64,000 bases of DNA from CBDCYS01 sp965226185 (GCA_965226185.1 CBDDCT010000007.1:1488001-1552000), one strand, 5' to 3'; numbered from the stretch's first letter, positions 39,088-48,364 are shown. Numbers and translations are program-made. The notes: generated by a model from the sequence alone, not told the origin.

Positions 39088-40656
39088 TCACTCGCGTAAT
39101 CCGCGGATAGCCCGGGGGAGGCAGTTCAAAATGTCGGTCGCGAGCATCGATTGCTCGCTCCCTTCCTCGGCGGCTAGTTCGGCGGCAAGTCCGTGGAGAT
39201 AGACAGCGGCCGCGACGACCCGTTCCGGAGGTTCGTCCGCGAACTGGGCCAGCAGCCCCGCGATCATTCCCGTGAGGATGTCGCCCGAGCCGCCGCTGGC
39301 CATTCCAGGGGTCCCGGTTGGATTGACAAGAACCCGGCCGTCGGGCGTCGCCGTCAGCGTGCGATCTCCTTTGAGCACTAGGCAGACGCCTCGCCGCTGG
39401 GCGAACTCGCGGGCGATCTCGACCCGGCGGTTTTGAATTTCGGCGACCGGAAGGCCCGTCAGCCGCGACATTTCGCCGGGGTGCGGAGTCAGGACCAGAA
39501 CGCGGCCGTCGCCGCCCCAATCGCTTTCATCGGACGCCAGCGCGGTCAACCCGTCCGCGTCGACGACCATGGGCAGCCCGGCCTCTCGAACAATTCGCCG
39601 AACCAGTTCTTGATTCGCTGGTTTCGTTCCGATTCCCGGCCCCAGCGCAACGACTGTCGCGCGCTCCGTCCAGCTCGGCTGAAAGGCATCGGCCGGCATG
39701 GAGCCGTCATCCGCTTCAGGCACGGGTACGGTCATTAGCTCCGGAGTATGGGACACGATCGCCGCGGCCGCGCTCTCGGCGGTTGCCACGGTCACCAGGC
39801 CCGCACCCGCCCGCAGCGCCGAGGTTCCCGCCATCAGCACGGCGCCCGGCGTCGCCCTCGACCCTCCGATGACCAGAACATGTCCAAAGTCGCCTTTGTG
39901 GGCCGAGCGGTCCCTGGGGGCAAACAGCGGCGCGAAATCGGACGGCTCGGCCAGCGACAGCTTCAGATCCGGGTTGGATTCCAAAAGCGATGGGGCGGTT
40001 CCAATCGCCGCCACACGCAGATTCCCTACGGCTTCGCAATTCGGGGGGAAGATCTGGCTGACTTTCGGCGCCGTGAAGGTGACGGTGTGGGCAGCGCGAA
40101 CGGCTTCGCCTTGGGGCTCTCCGCTGTCGGAAGGCAGCCCGGAAGGCATATCTACCGCCACAATCGAGGCATGCTGGAAGTTGGTGTTGAGGTCTCGAAT
40201 GACTTCCAGGAACAGCCCTTCGGCCGGTCCGCGAAGCCCCGTGCCGAGGAGAGCATCGAGCACGATTGTCGCTGGCAGCAGCTTGGGGCGCAGTTGCCGC
40301 CATCCTTCGGAATCGTCCACCACGATCGGCTTGAAGTCGACCGCCCGCAGCATCTTGTAGTTAGCGGCCGCGTTGCCCTTCAACCGTTCGGGATCGCCAA
40401 ACAGAACGACTTGCAGCTCGGTCGAAAGCCCGTTGATCACAAGGCGCCGGGCGACAACCAACCCGTCTCCGCCGTTGTTTCCCTTGCCGCACAGGATGAC
40501 GATGCGCTGGGCGCTGAGAGGCGAGTATTTTTCGGCAAGGAATTCGTGGACTCGCAGGCCCGCGTTTTCCATCAACACCAGGCCTGTCATTCCGCGCTCT
40601 TCGATCGTGAGACGATCGATTGCGCGCATCTGAGCCGCGGTCAGGATCTTCCGCAA
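39088..40656 (-). CDS. nnr: Bifunctional NAD(P)HX epimerase/dehydratase
   Basis: A 522-residue metabolite-repair enzyme. The N-terminal YjeF epimerase domain (about 1-215) has LCGKGNNGGDGLVVARRL. The C-terminal ribokinase-like dehydratase (about 230-510) carries HKGDFGHVLVIGGSRATPGA and PTGTPGMASGGSGDILTG. The pair converts damaged S- and R-NAD(P)HX back to NAD(P)H using ADP or ATP. The start appears to be TTG 40656, directly after the stop of the channel gene (TAG then TTG), with GGAG six bases upstream. Domain order and length are usual for the fused form. Confidence 0.95.
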   Translation of the reverse strand: MRKILTAAQMRAIDRLTIEERGMTGLVLMENAGLRVHEFLAEKYSPLSAQRIVILCGKGNNGGDGLVVARRLVINGLSTELQVVLFGDPERLKGNAAANYKMLRAVDFKPIVVDDSEGWRQLRPKLLPATIVLDALLGTGLRGPAEGLFLEVIRDLNTNFQHASIVAVDMPSGLPSDSGEPQGEAVRAAHTVTFTAPKVSQIFPPNCEAVGNLRVAAIGTAPSLLESNPDLKLSLAEPSDFAPLFAPRDRSAHKGDFGHVLVIGGSRATPGAVLMAGTSALRAGAGLVTVATAESAAAAIVSHTPELMTVPVPEADDGSMPADAFQPSWTERATVVALGPGIGTKPANQELVRRIVREAGLPMVVDADGLTALASDESDWGGDGRVLVLTPHPGEMSRLTGLPVAEIQNRRVEIAREFAQRRGVCLVLKGDRTLTATPDGRVLVNPTGTPGMASGGSGDILTGMIAGLLAQFADEPPERVVAAAVYLHGLAAELAAEEGSEQSMLATDILNCLPRAIRGLRE

Positions 40657-41664
40657 CTAGGACTCCAATTCCAGTTCCAACTCCTTCAGTTTCGTTCGCT
40701 CTCCCATGACGATCAGCACGTCGCCCGGCTCAATCACGGACTTGCCGGAGGGATTGAACTGCATCTCCCCTCCGGGCTTAATAATGGCCATGACGATGGC
40801 ACCGTGCTTCTGCTTAATACCGGATTCTTCGAGCGTCTTGGACGAGACGACACTGGACGCCGACACCTTGATCTGCTCGAACTCCAGTTCCAGGCCGGAG
40901 GAGCGGTGAAATGCGGAAGAGATATCGAGAAAGCTGGTGACGTGTGGCCGCAGCATCGACTGGGCAAGCCGGTGGCCAATAAAGGAGTAGGGGGTGAATA
41001 CGGTGTTGGCGCCGGCGCGGCGAAGCTTTTCTTCCGCTTGCTCATTGGTGGCGCGAGCGGAGATCAACAGGTTCGGATTGAGGACGCGCGCCGACAAGGC
41101 CACGTATACGTTGTTCGCGTCGCTGGCGATGGCTGAGACCAGCTCCGCCGCAACGCCGATACCCGCCTCTCGCAAGGTCTCATCCTGCGTTGCATCCCCG
41201 ACGATCGTCGGGATCTCCTGATCAATCGCCCACCGCGCTTTCTGGGGGCTGCTGTCGATCGCCACCACGCGCGCTCCGCTACGGAGCAATTCCTGCACGG
41301 CGCCGCGGCCGACACGCCCCAGTCCGCAAATGATGTAGTGATCGGAAAGCTTGGCAACCATGCGCCGACTTCGCCTGCGGCCGAAATAATCCGCTAGTTC
41401 CAACTTAACAACAAAATCACCCAAGATACCGATCGTGACGAAAATCACGGTGACGCCGGTGACGATCAAAATGGAAGCAAAAAGTCGGCCTTGCTGACTC
41501 AACGGGTGAATCTCTTGATAACCCACCGTCGACAAGGTGACGAGGGTCATATAAAAGCTGTCGAACCAGTCCCAACCTTCGACCCAGCGGAAGCCCGCCG
41601 TGCCAAAGATCAGCACGCCCGCCATCAGCGGAAACAGGAAGAGAATTTGACGCCCCTGCTTCAT
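40657..41664 (-). CDS. Two-TM potassium channel with RCK/TrkA domains
   Basis: A 335-residue MthK-like channel. Two membrane segments (FPLMAGVLIFGTAG and ASILIVTGVTVIFVTIGIL) bracket a pore loop with the selectivity filter STVGYQE. A TrkA-N/RCK domain follows (IICGLGRVGRGAVQELL, the NAD-binding loop; VVAIDSS; GDATQDETLREAG) and a TrkA-C domain ends the protein (EPGDVLIVMGERTKLKELE). It gates K+ in response to nucleotide or Ca2+. The ATG 41664 overlaps the phosphatase stop as ATGA; the longer frame to 41724 lies inside that gene and is unlikely. Confidence 0.9.
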   Translation of the reverse strand: MKQGRQILFLFPLMAGVLIFGTAGFRWVEGWDWFDSFYMTLVTLSTVGYQEIHPLSQQGRLFASILIVTGVTVIFVTIGILGDFVVKLELADYFGRRRSRRMVAKLSDHYIICGLGRVGRGAVQELLRSGARVVAIDSSPQKARWAIDQEIPTIVGDATQDETLREAGIGVAAELVSAIASDANNVYVALSARVLNPNLLISARATNEQAEEKLRRAGANTVFTPYSFIGHRLAQSMLRPHVTSFLDISSAFHRSSGLELEFEQIKVSASSVVSSKTLEESGIKQKHGAIVMAIIKPGGEMQFNPSGKSVIEPGDVLIVMGERTKLKELELELES

Positions 41665-43667
41665 GAAAGCCTTCTCGCCACGAGCATGGTCATATCGTCC
41701 TGCAGAGTAGTTTCGCCTGTCCATTCGATGACTTCCTGCATGACGGCTTGAATGATTTCATCGATTGGGCGGTCAGCATGACGCAGCAGGGCTTCGATCA
41801 GGCGCTGCTCGCCGAACTCTTCTTCATAGGCGTTCTCCGGTTCGGTGACGCCATCCGTGTAGGCGACGAACAAGTCGCCGGCCTTGAGCTCGATCTTGCT
41901 GGACTCATACTGAGCGTCAGGGAAAGCGCCCGCTACAAGGCCGCTGACGTCAAGCAGTCGCACCTCGCCGCCGCGAATCAGGAAGGGCGGCAGGTGGCCG
42001 GCGTTGGTATAGACCAGGGCGCTTTCTTGTTCGTCGTAGCAGCCAAAAAACAGGGTCGCAAACTTGTCGGCCGCCGTGGCGGCGTACAGTTGCTGGTTGG
42101 CTCTTGCGACCAGTTCGGCGGTGGAAAGGGTCAGTTCCCCGTTACCGCGGGATAGCAAGGACAGTTGCGTCCGGACGATCGAATGCATACTGGCCATCAC
42201 CAGAGCAGCGGAGATTCCCTTTCCCGAGACGTCGCCGAACGCCAGCGCCAGCCTAGTCGGCGAGAGTTCCACGTAGTCGAAAAAATCACCGGAGACTTCC
42301 TGAGCCGGCCGGCATACGCCCAGCACATCGAGGCTCTTAAGCCGAGGCAGCTCACGCGGAAAAAGCCGGGCCTGCACCTCGCATGCGATTTCCAGCTCGG
42401 CTTGAAGCCTCTGACGTTCGCGGGACTCCTCGATCAGGCGCTCGATTGACTCCGTCATGGCATTGAAGGAGTGGCCCAATTCCGTGAGCTGATCATCCCC
42501 TCGAATCGCCACGCGATGAGAAAAGTCGCTCTGGTTCACCCGTTGCGTTCCCAGGTAAAGTTCGTGGACGGCTCCGGTCATCGTTCGGGTCAAGGAAACA
42601 GCGACAATCAGCGAAATCACCACAGCCCCGCAAAACAGCCCCGCAAGCACGTAGCCCGCGATCTGAACCCGGCGGGCGACCTCCATCGATTGGCCGGCGA
42701 AGAGCAGGCGTCCCACGGCCGAATACCTCGAGCGCAAAGCGAAGACTGCTTCGAGCCGGGATTCGCCGCTCTCCCATGACAGCACCGGTATCAGCGCCGG
42801 CCAGCGAATCTCTCTATCCAGAGGACTCAGCGGAGGCGGCAACTGCTCGTCTCCCACCTGCCGGCCTCCACCGACTGTGTCCCCCCGGCCATCAACCAGG
42901 CGACGGCCGGCTCGCTTGAGAGCCCCCCCGCCGCTCAAGGGAGCAGTTGGGGCCATCCTTTCGACAATGCCAAGCCCCGGCAACAATCGCGCCAGATACT
43001 CCGCCGTCAGCGGCATCATCAGCAAGACGGAAGGCGAATCAGACGAGTATTGAGCGTGGCCGGCGAGATAGAGCTTTCCGTCACGCCTCAGCACGCCCTG
43101 AAATTTTTGGATGGTGCCGGGAAGCCTGCCATCAACAAGCCATGGGGGGAAGCCGGCCGGTCCCCGCGGTGTATCCACTCGCAACATGATTCCGGGGAAG
43201 CGCTGTGAGGCGTCGGAGATGAAACGGTCGACGGCCTCCCGGCGGCGGCCAGGCTCAGTCGCGCGAAGCTCCCAACCAAACGACGACGCCGCGGACTGCA
43301 GCGCCGTGGCGTGCTGGTCGAGATTGGATCTGACCATGTAGGCCGCCACCGGTCCGAACAGCAACACCAGGCCGAATCCGGCAAGCGTGACCGCCAGCGC
43401 CAGGGGTATCACGCCAACAAACAAGTAGACAGCGATCAGCCGATGGCGGACTCTCCACAAAAACCGGCGGATGAGGACATTTGTTCCGCGAATCGCGAAC
43501 CGCGCGACCACGACCGACCCAATCGCGTAGATCGCTATTTGCAGCGCGACACGGACTTCGAGAACGAGTGGGGAGAGAGGCTCGACCGGCCACAGCAGCA
43601 GGTAGACCCCAACGAGCAGCAGCAGCGTCTGGTCCCAACGGCTGAGCTTTCGCAGTACGTCTCGCAT
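41661..43667 (-). CDS. Membrane-bound PP2C/RsbU-type serine phosphatase with HAMP domain
   Basis: A 668-residue sensor phosphatase. N-terminal membrane segments bracket an extracytoplasmic sensing region (about 110-330); a further TM (VLAGLFCGAVVISLIVAVSL) leads into a HAMP region (VNQSDFSHRVAIRGDDQLTE) and a short coiled coil. The C-terminal SpoIIE/RsbU-like phosphatase has PAQEVSGDFFDYVEL, AFGDVSGKGISAALVMA, YTNAGHLPPFLI and VAYTDGVTEPEN, with the expected metal-binding Asp residues. It probably dephosphorylates an anti-sigma-factor antagonist. First gene in the chain phosphatase, channel, Nnr, TsaE; the ATGA overlap ties it to the channel. Confidence 0.92.
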   Translation of the reverse strand: MRDVLRKLSRWDQTLLLLVGVYLLLWPVEPLSPLVLEVRVALQIAIYAIGSVVVARFAIRGTNVLIRRFLWRVRHRLIAVYLFVGVIPLALAVTLAGFGLVLLFGPVAAYMVRSNLDQHATALQSAASSFGWELRATEPGRRREAVDRFISDASQRFPGIMLRVDTPRGPAGFPPWLVDGRLPGTIQKFQGVLRRDGKLYLAGHAQYSSDSPSVLLMMPLTAEYLARLLPGLGIVERMAPTAPLSGGGALKRAGRRLVDGRGDTVGGGRQVGDEQLPPPLSPLDREIRWPALIPVLSWESGESRLEAVFALRSRYSAVGRLLFAGQSMEVARRVQIAGYVLAGLFCGAVVISLIVAVSLTRTMTGAVHELYLGTQRVNQSDFSHRVAIRGDDQLTELGHSFNAMTESIERLIEESRERQRLQAELEIACEVQARLFPRELPRLKSLDVLGVCRPAQEVSGDFFDYVELSPTRLALAFGDVSGKGISAALVMASMHSIVRTQLSLLSRGNGELTLSTAELVARANQQLYAATAADKFATLFFGCYDEQESALVYTNAGHLPPFLIRGGEVRLLDVSGLVAGAFPDAQYESSKIELKAGDLFVAYTDGVTEPENAYEEEFGEQRLIEALLRHADRPIDEIIQAVMQEVIEWTGETTLQDDMTMLVARRLS

Positions 43668-43691
43668 GTTGCGCGGCGGGGATTGCGCCCC

Positions 43692-44570
43692 TCAGGGAAG
43701 CGCCAGTCTGACGGGTTGTCTTGTCTCGCTGCTAGTGTAGACCGCGTGCGCGATTTCAACAGCCCTCAATCCGGCAATGCCGTCCGCGATTGTAGCAGTG
43801 CCCTGGCCTGCCGCCAAGCGGACGAAATCCTGCAGCTCCTCGGTGAATGCCACGCGAACCGTCGATTTCCAGCCTTGAAGCTTTTCCCGCGCGAATACCC
43901 CGGGATAAAGGCTGTACTTGCGGCGGCGCATCGAACCCAGCTCGTCCAGATAAACCGCCATCGAGAACATTGGGGCATAGGAAGCACGGGCCATTCCGCG
44001 GTCGCCGTAGGCCTCGATGAAAAAGCGATAGCCACGCCATTCCGTCCAACTGGCTTGCAGTTGAGCGACTTTCCCGCTATCCGTGTGGAGCATCGCGAAA
44101 CCGTTGTCTTCCGACCCCTCGAACTTCCAAACGTTTGCGGAGGCAGTGCCGTAGACTTCGGTGATTTCGCCCAGAATGTAGCGTACCAGGTCGATAATGT
44201 GGATGCCGTTATCCATCAAGGCGCCACCGCCGACGACCTCCTTGTCATGCACCCATGGTTCGCTGAATTCAGAAAGCCCGGCGTGCCCGGTGAACGCGCG
44301 GACATAGGAGATTTCGCCGATTCGGCCGCTGGCGACGGCTTCCTTGACGAACTGAATCGCGGGAAAGTAGCGCTGGCAGAAGCCCGTGGCGACGGTGCGC
44401 CTGGCTCCCCCGGCAGCGTCCAGCATACGCCGGCAGGCGCCGGGGTTGGGGCCAAGGGGCTTTTCACACAGGACATGTTTGCCTGCTTCAAGCGCGGCAA
44501 TTGCGATCCGCTCGTGGCTGTCGGGAGGCGTCGAAATGATGACGGCTTCCACGTCTTCGCGGCGGACTAG
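43692..44570 (-). pseudogene. Gfo/Idh/MocA-family oxidoreductase, 3' part (split by IS1380)
   Basis: The C-terminal 290 or so residues of an NAD(P)-dependent sugar or inositol dehydrogenase. DVEAVIISTPPDSHERIAI and HVLCEKPLGPNPGACR (the catalytic-region Lys) belong to the Rossmann domain; VVGGGALMDNGIHIIDLVRY holds the conserved His. The open frame to 44624 starts with IS sequence (MFVPQKAAFRQP), which is not part of the gene. Joining through CTAG to 46322 gives EELVRREDVEAV and a 347-residue enzyme with no other lesion. Confidence 0.88.
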
Positions 44571-46317
44571 CCCGGATTTCTCATCGCGGGGTTGGCGGAA
44601 GGCCGCCTTTTGTGGCACAAACATAATGATTACAATATGTTTCAGCCAGCAAGAAAGCGACCCCTGCCATGACAGAGTGTACCCAAACCAGCTTCACCTT
44701 CGCCGACCATGGCCGCCGCCAGGTGGTAGCCCGTTTCGACGGCGGCATGATCACCTCCGACGGCGGCGCCATGCTGTTGCGCCAGACCGAACAGCGCAGC
44801 GGCATCGTGCGGCAGTTCGCCGCCTGCTTCCGTGATCACCGCCAGCCCGCGCAAGTCGAACACAGCGTGCGCGAGCTGGTCTCGCAGCGCGTCTACGGGC
44901 TGGCGCTGGGTTATGAGGACCTCAACGATCACGATCAGCTGCGCTCCGACCCGCTGCTGGCCCTGCTGAGCGGCAAACAAGACCTCGAAGGCAAGCAGCG
45001 CCGCCGAGCCCAAGACCGCGGCAAGGCGGGCGCCGGCAAGAGCACTCTCAACCGCCTGGAGTTGACCCCGGCCAAGGCCGGCGCGCAAAGCCGTTACAAG
45101 AAGATCGTTCTCGACACGGGCGCGGCCGACCGTCTGCTGACCTCGCTCTACATTCAATCGCAGCCGTGCCAGCCCGAGCGCATCGTGCTCGATCTCGACG
45201 CCACCGACGACGCGCTGCACGGCCGCCAAGAGGGGCGCTTTTTTCACGGCTACTACGGACACTATTGCTACCTGCCGCTCTACATTTTCGCCGGGGACCA
45301 GTTGCTGTGCGCGCGCCTGCGGCCGTCCAACATCGACGCCTCGGCGGGGTCGCTCGAAGAGGTCCGGCGCATCGTCGAACAACTGCGGCGGGTGTGGCCC
45401 GAGGTCGAGATCCTGCTGCGGGCCGACAGCGGTTTTTGCCGCGACGAGATCATGAGCTGGTGCGAGAACCAGGGCGTGGATTACGTGTTCGGACTGGCGA
45501 AAAACGAGCGTTTAGAGCGCCTGATCAAGAGACGGATGAAGCTGGCGCGGCGGCGTTTCGCCAAGAGGGGCAAGGCGGCCCGGGCGTTCGGGGATTTCCG
45601 CTACCGCACGCGAACCAGCTGGGCGCGGGGGCGCAGGGTGGTGGCCAAGGCGGAGTATCTGGCGAAGGGCGAAAACCCGCGTTTCGTGGTGACGTCGCTG
45701 ACGCCCAAGCAAGCGGCGGCGCAACACTTATACGAGACGATCTACTGCGCCCGCGGAGAGATGGAGAACCGCATCAAGGAGCAGCAGCTGGGGCTGTTCG
45801 CCGACCGCACCTCGACCGCGCTATTGCGGTCGAATCAGATCCGCTTATATTTTTCATCGATCGGGTACTGTTTGCTGGAGACGCTGCGGCGGCTGGGGTT
45901 GGCGGGGACGAAGATGGCGCGGGCGCAATGCACGACGATCCGGCTGCGGTTGTTGAAGATCGGAGCGCGCATCCGGATCACGGCGCGCAAAGTGTGGATT
46001 TCGCTGGCGACGGGATACGCCTGGGCGGGGGTGTTCGCCCAAGCGTATGAGAATCTCGAACGGGGGGAGCCGCGGCGCTGCTGAAAACGGCAAGGCGAGT
46101 TCAAGTAATACTTGAAGCACACAGGGCTCGACAGGGGCGGCAATCGAGGTTTGCCCAAAAACAGACGAAAAACGCCTCGGCCAGGGTCGCGGACAGCATG
46201 CCGGGCCGTTTCTGCCCCACGGCGGCCCCGCCGAGAGGCGATGCCGCCTCAAGACCATGAAATCCCATCCCGCGCGCCCCGCCAACCCCGTTTTCGGGAA
46301 TCGATGAGAAATGCGGG
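44571..46317 (+). mobile_element. IS1380-family insertion sequence, second type, 1747 bp
   Basis: The terminal repeats are CCCGGATTTCTCATCG (44571) and, reversed from 46317, CCCGCATTTCTCATCG. The element is flanked by CTAG on both sides (44567-44570 and 46318-46321). Removing it with one CTAG restores the split oxidoreductase exactly, which confirms both ends and the 4-bp duplication. Its ends also match the relic at 4632-4820. Confidence 0.94.
44669..46084 (+). CDS. IS1380-family transposase, second type
   Basis: A 471-residue DDE transposase of the classical IS1380 group. The catalytic Asp is in LDLDATDDALHGRQEGRFF, the second in LLRADSGFCRDEI and the Glu in EMENRIKEQQLGLFADR. The N-terminal FADHGRRQVVARFDGGMITS and the phrase HGYYGHYCYLPLYIF are typical. 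It differs clearly from the 481-residue transposases elsewhere in the window. The gene is intact and reads opposite to the oxidoreductase it interrupts. Confidence 0.95.
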   Translation: MTECTQTSFTFADHGRRQVVARFDGGMITSDGGAMLLRQTEQRSGIVRQFAACFRDHRQPAQVEHSVRELVSQRVYGLALGYEDLNDHDQLRSDPLLALLSGKQDLEGKQRRRAQDRGKAGAGKSTLNRLELTPAKAGAQSRYKKIVLDTGAADRLLTSLYIQSQPCQPERIVLDLDATDDALHGRQEGRFFHGYYGHYCYLPLYIFAGDQLLCARLRPSNIDASAGSLEEVRRIVEQLRRVWPEVEILLRADSGFCRDEIMSWCENQGVDYVFGLAKNERLERLIKRRMKLARRRFAKRGKAARAFGDFRYRTRTSWARGRRVVAKAEYLAKGENPRFVVTSLTPKQAAAQHLYETIYCARGEMENRIKEQQLGLFADRTSTALLRSNQIRLYFSSIGYCLLETLRRLGLAGTKMARAQCTTIRLRLLKIGARIRITARKVWISLATGYAWAGVFAQAYENLERGEPRRC

Positions 46318-46486
46318 CTAGTTCTTCGTAGTTGGCACAAACCGCCGCTTGAGCAGACGCGGCCAGGGAACGAGCGCGAGCAGCGTCGGCGTCGCTGACC
46401 GCGGTCAGTTCGCAACCCGCGGCACGGTGAATCGCTTTAGCGCGAACCCTGCCGATTTGGCCTGCGCCGATAAGTCCGAAGTTCAT
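46318..46486 (-). pseudogene. Gfo/Idh/MocA-family oxidoreductase, 5' part (split by IS1380)
   Basis: It begins at ATG 46486 with NFGLIGAGQIGRVRAKAI, the NAD-binding Rossmann loop GAGQIG, and runs to ANYEEL at the CTAG target. The rest of the gene is at 43692-44566. The start is confirmed by the glycine-rich loop within the first dozen residues. Confidence 0.86.
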
Positions 46487-46495
46487 CTCAGATTC

Positions 46496-46519
46496 AGAGC
46501 CGCGACCGTCAGGGAGCGG
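46496..46519. repeat. Dispersed 24-bp repeat, copy near 46.5 kb
   Basis: GAGCCGCGACCGTCAGGGAG plus four further bases, the reverse complement of 31194-31217 with one mismatch. It lies just upstream of the split oxidoreductase and next to another short palindrome (GCCGCTTCGGC region). Confidence 0.7.
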
Positions 46520-46624
46520 TTAGCCGCTTCGGCGCGCCTCATCCGCTAGCGGCCACGCTCCCCCTTTCGGTGGCGGCTCGTCCGCGTTAGGATTACCCCC
46601 AAGCCGGGTAGCCGCCCCCTCGGA

Positions 46625-47086
46625 TCAGGTTCGAGCCAAGCCGGTGACCACCGCAAAACCGGCCTGTCTCGCGGCCTCAGCCAGCTTCAAGTCGTAACAA
46701 ACGAAGGGACGATCCCGGGGCCGCTCGCGGCACCAAGTAAGAGCGGCTGCCAACTGCAGCGAGTCCGCTGCCTTGAGTCCGTAAACGCCGGGCAGCGTCT
46801 CCGCCATGTCGCGCAGGGCGTTAGATGGACGCACCTCACGCCACGATGCTTTGAGGCGCTCCACACAGTCCACAGCGTTGTCGGAGTCAGCCTCCGTGAT
46901 TCTTCCTTGTCGCGTCAGCCGGGATATCGCGCTTCTGATCTCGACTGGCGTTGTCCACGAAACTACCTGCGGTTCGTAGGTCTTCACGAGCTCTTCGGAT
47001 GTTAGAGTGGCGGACTCTGAAACGCACAACGGCGCCAAAGCGCTACTGTCCCAGAATGCGGGTCTCACTTTCTTCTCGATCATCAA
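46625..47086 (-). CDS. PIN-domain toxin (VapC-like)
   Basis: A 153-residue PIN-domain ribonuclease. The first metal-binding Asp is in AFWDSSALAPL, a conserved Glu lies in TPVEIRSAISRL, and later acidic residues are in GLKAADSLQLAAAL and FVCYDLKLAEAA. Such proteins cut tRNA, rRNA or mRNA and are neutralised by a partner antitoxin. The start codon at 47086 (or the Met directly after) overlaps the upstream antitoxin gene by about 44 bases, which is larger than usual but co-directional and consistent with coupled expression. The target RNA is not predictable. Confidence 0.85.
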   Translation of the reverse strand: MMIEKKVRPAFWDSSALAPLCVSESATLTSEELVKTYEPQVVSWTTPVEIRSAISRLTRQGRITEADSDNAVDCVERLKASWREVRPSNALRDMAETLPGVYGLKAADSLQLAAALTWCRERPRDRPFVCYDLKLAEAARQAGFAVVTGLART

Positions 47087-47354
47087 CGACAGCTTGAGCG
47101 GCTACTTCGAGCGGTACGTCCGCGCGTGGAAGCGCCAAGAAAGTGTCGATGTCCAACTCCTTTTCCGGCAGCGAGATGATGCCATCAGCCGCCAGCTCCA
47201 GTTCTTCCGCGCTGAAATCGTTCGTGGCCGAGAGTGGAACAATCTTGGCGACCGGCCGGGCACGATCACGAATCAGAATCTCCTCTCCTGCCCGGACCTG
47301 GCGCAAGTAATGGCTCAGACGGTTCTTCAGCTCGGCGATGTTAACGGTCTGCAT
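47043..47354 (-). CDS. Phd/YefM-type antitoxin
   Basis: A 103-residue protein. The first half is the Phd/YefM DNA-binding fold (MQTVNIAELKNRLSHYLRQV, then GEEILIRDRARPVAKIVPL). The acidic second half (FSAEELELAADGIISLPEKE) is the flexible toxin-binding part. It should neutralise the adjacent PIN toxin and repress the pair's promoter. I use ATG 47354; the open frame runs to 47906, but that part is low-complexity antisense sequence. The AT-rich TAGCTATTATAGC region just upstream (about 47365-47380) is a plausible operator. Confidence 0.82.
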   Translation of the reverse strand: MQTVNIAELKNRLSHYLRQVRAGEEILIRDRARPVAKIVPLSATNDFSAEELELAADGIISLPEKELDIDTFLALPRADVPLEVAAQAVVDDREESETRILGQ

Positions 47355-48084
47355 TGTGGCCCTCATAGCTATTATAGCCATTTCGCTGCGGGCCAAGCGT
47401 TTCAACATGGACTCACCCGACACCACAAGCGGCGTTAGACCGCCGTGGGGACCGGCAATCCTGCCGGTCTTCGCCGCGGAGCAGCGGCGTCTCCCGCCGG
47501 CGTCTCTTAGGGCAGTCTGGCGCCGGCCTTCCAAGGAACCCTGATCGAGCCGACCGGATGGAAGAGGAACCCCGTGCTTTAGCCTTGCCCGAGGATCTGG
47601 CGCCGGAACGACAAGAAAAGCCGCGAAAGCGGCGAAAGAAGAACAGCCTAGGGCGTCAGCCCTAGGTACAAAACCGAACCACCACAGAGCCCTGACAGGG
47701 CGACACCGAACAAAGTCGCCGCCAACCCGAGGAGCGTTCACAAAGGCCGGCCTGAATAGGGCGGCCGGGTGCGGACGAAAGTCCGCTTTGGGCCGCTCTG
47801 GAAACTCGCACCTGGTTCCTTCACCGCCTTGACTCGCGGACGCGAGCCCGCCACTCGGCCAAAAAACCGCTCGTCCCCAAAAGAACCGCAATTCACCCCA
47901 ACTCATTCACGGATAAATTATAAATATAGTCCCTTTGTTTTCAACAGGCTTACCCAACGGCCGCAAGGAATCCCAAGATCGAGTTGTTATCCTAAAAACG
48001 ACAAACCAAATGACTCATCTGCAACATAAAGGAAAAGGACGGCCAACCGGCAACCTCGCCGGCGGGCCCCAAAAGCCGGAAAAC

Positions 48085-48110
48085 CTCTCAGCCACTCTCA
48101 AATACTCTCA
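48085..48110. promoter_or_regulatory. Three CTCTCA motifs at 10-bp spacing
   Basis: CTCTCA occurs at 48085, 48095 and 48105, exactly one helical turn apart, so all face the same side of DNA. The array ends 23 bases before the ATG of the small HTH-like frame at 48134. It could be an operator, a terminal region of a lost mobile element, or chance. Confidence 0.35.
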
Positions 48111-48133
48111 TTGAAAAAAGTAAACCCTTATAA

Positions 48134-48364
48134 ATGAACAACTTACAACCAAACAAGACCATTGGGGCTCTTTTGCTAACGAATACGATCGATAGAGCGG
48201 CAAAGAGGGCAAATGTGAGGGAAAGTGCGATATCGCGTCTGATGCGCCAACTACTGATGCTCGCGAAATACGGTGTAGGGGCGCAGCGTGCTGCGCCCGC
48301 TCCGGCAAGGCATTCGCTGTGTCCGAAAACAACACTATATTCTGCGAGTATCAGTGAGAGCTAA
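48134..48364 (+). pseudogene. Remnant of a small helix-turn-helix protein
   Basis: The first 38 codons read NNLQPNKTIGALLLTNTIDR, then AAKRANVRESAISRLMR. This spacing (ALL..T.T...AA..A.V....I.R...) resembles the N-terminal HTH found in small phage-type regulators. The reading then passes into a GC-rich palindrome (GTAGGGGCGCAGCGTGC) common in intergenic DNA, so the original C-terminus is probably lost. The AT-rich composition differs from its surroundings. Confidence 0.35.

Noticed and set aside
39748..41136. 462-codon plus-strand frame
   Set aside because: It is antisense to the NAD(P)HX repair and channel genes, whose motifs are unambiguous.
43311..44570. 419-codon plus-strand frame
   Set aside because: It is antisense to the phosphatase and oxidoreductase genes and shows no domain.
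47355..47906. Upstream extension of the antitoxin frame
   Set aside because: The added residues are Arg/Gly/Ala-rich low-complexity sequence over palindromic repeats; the Phd fold starts at 47354.
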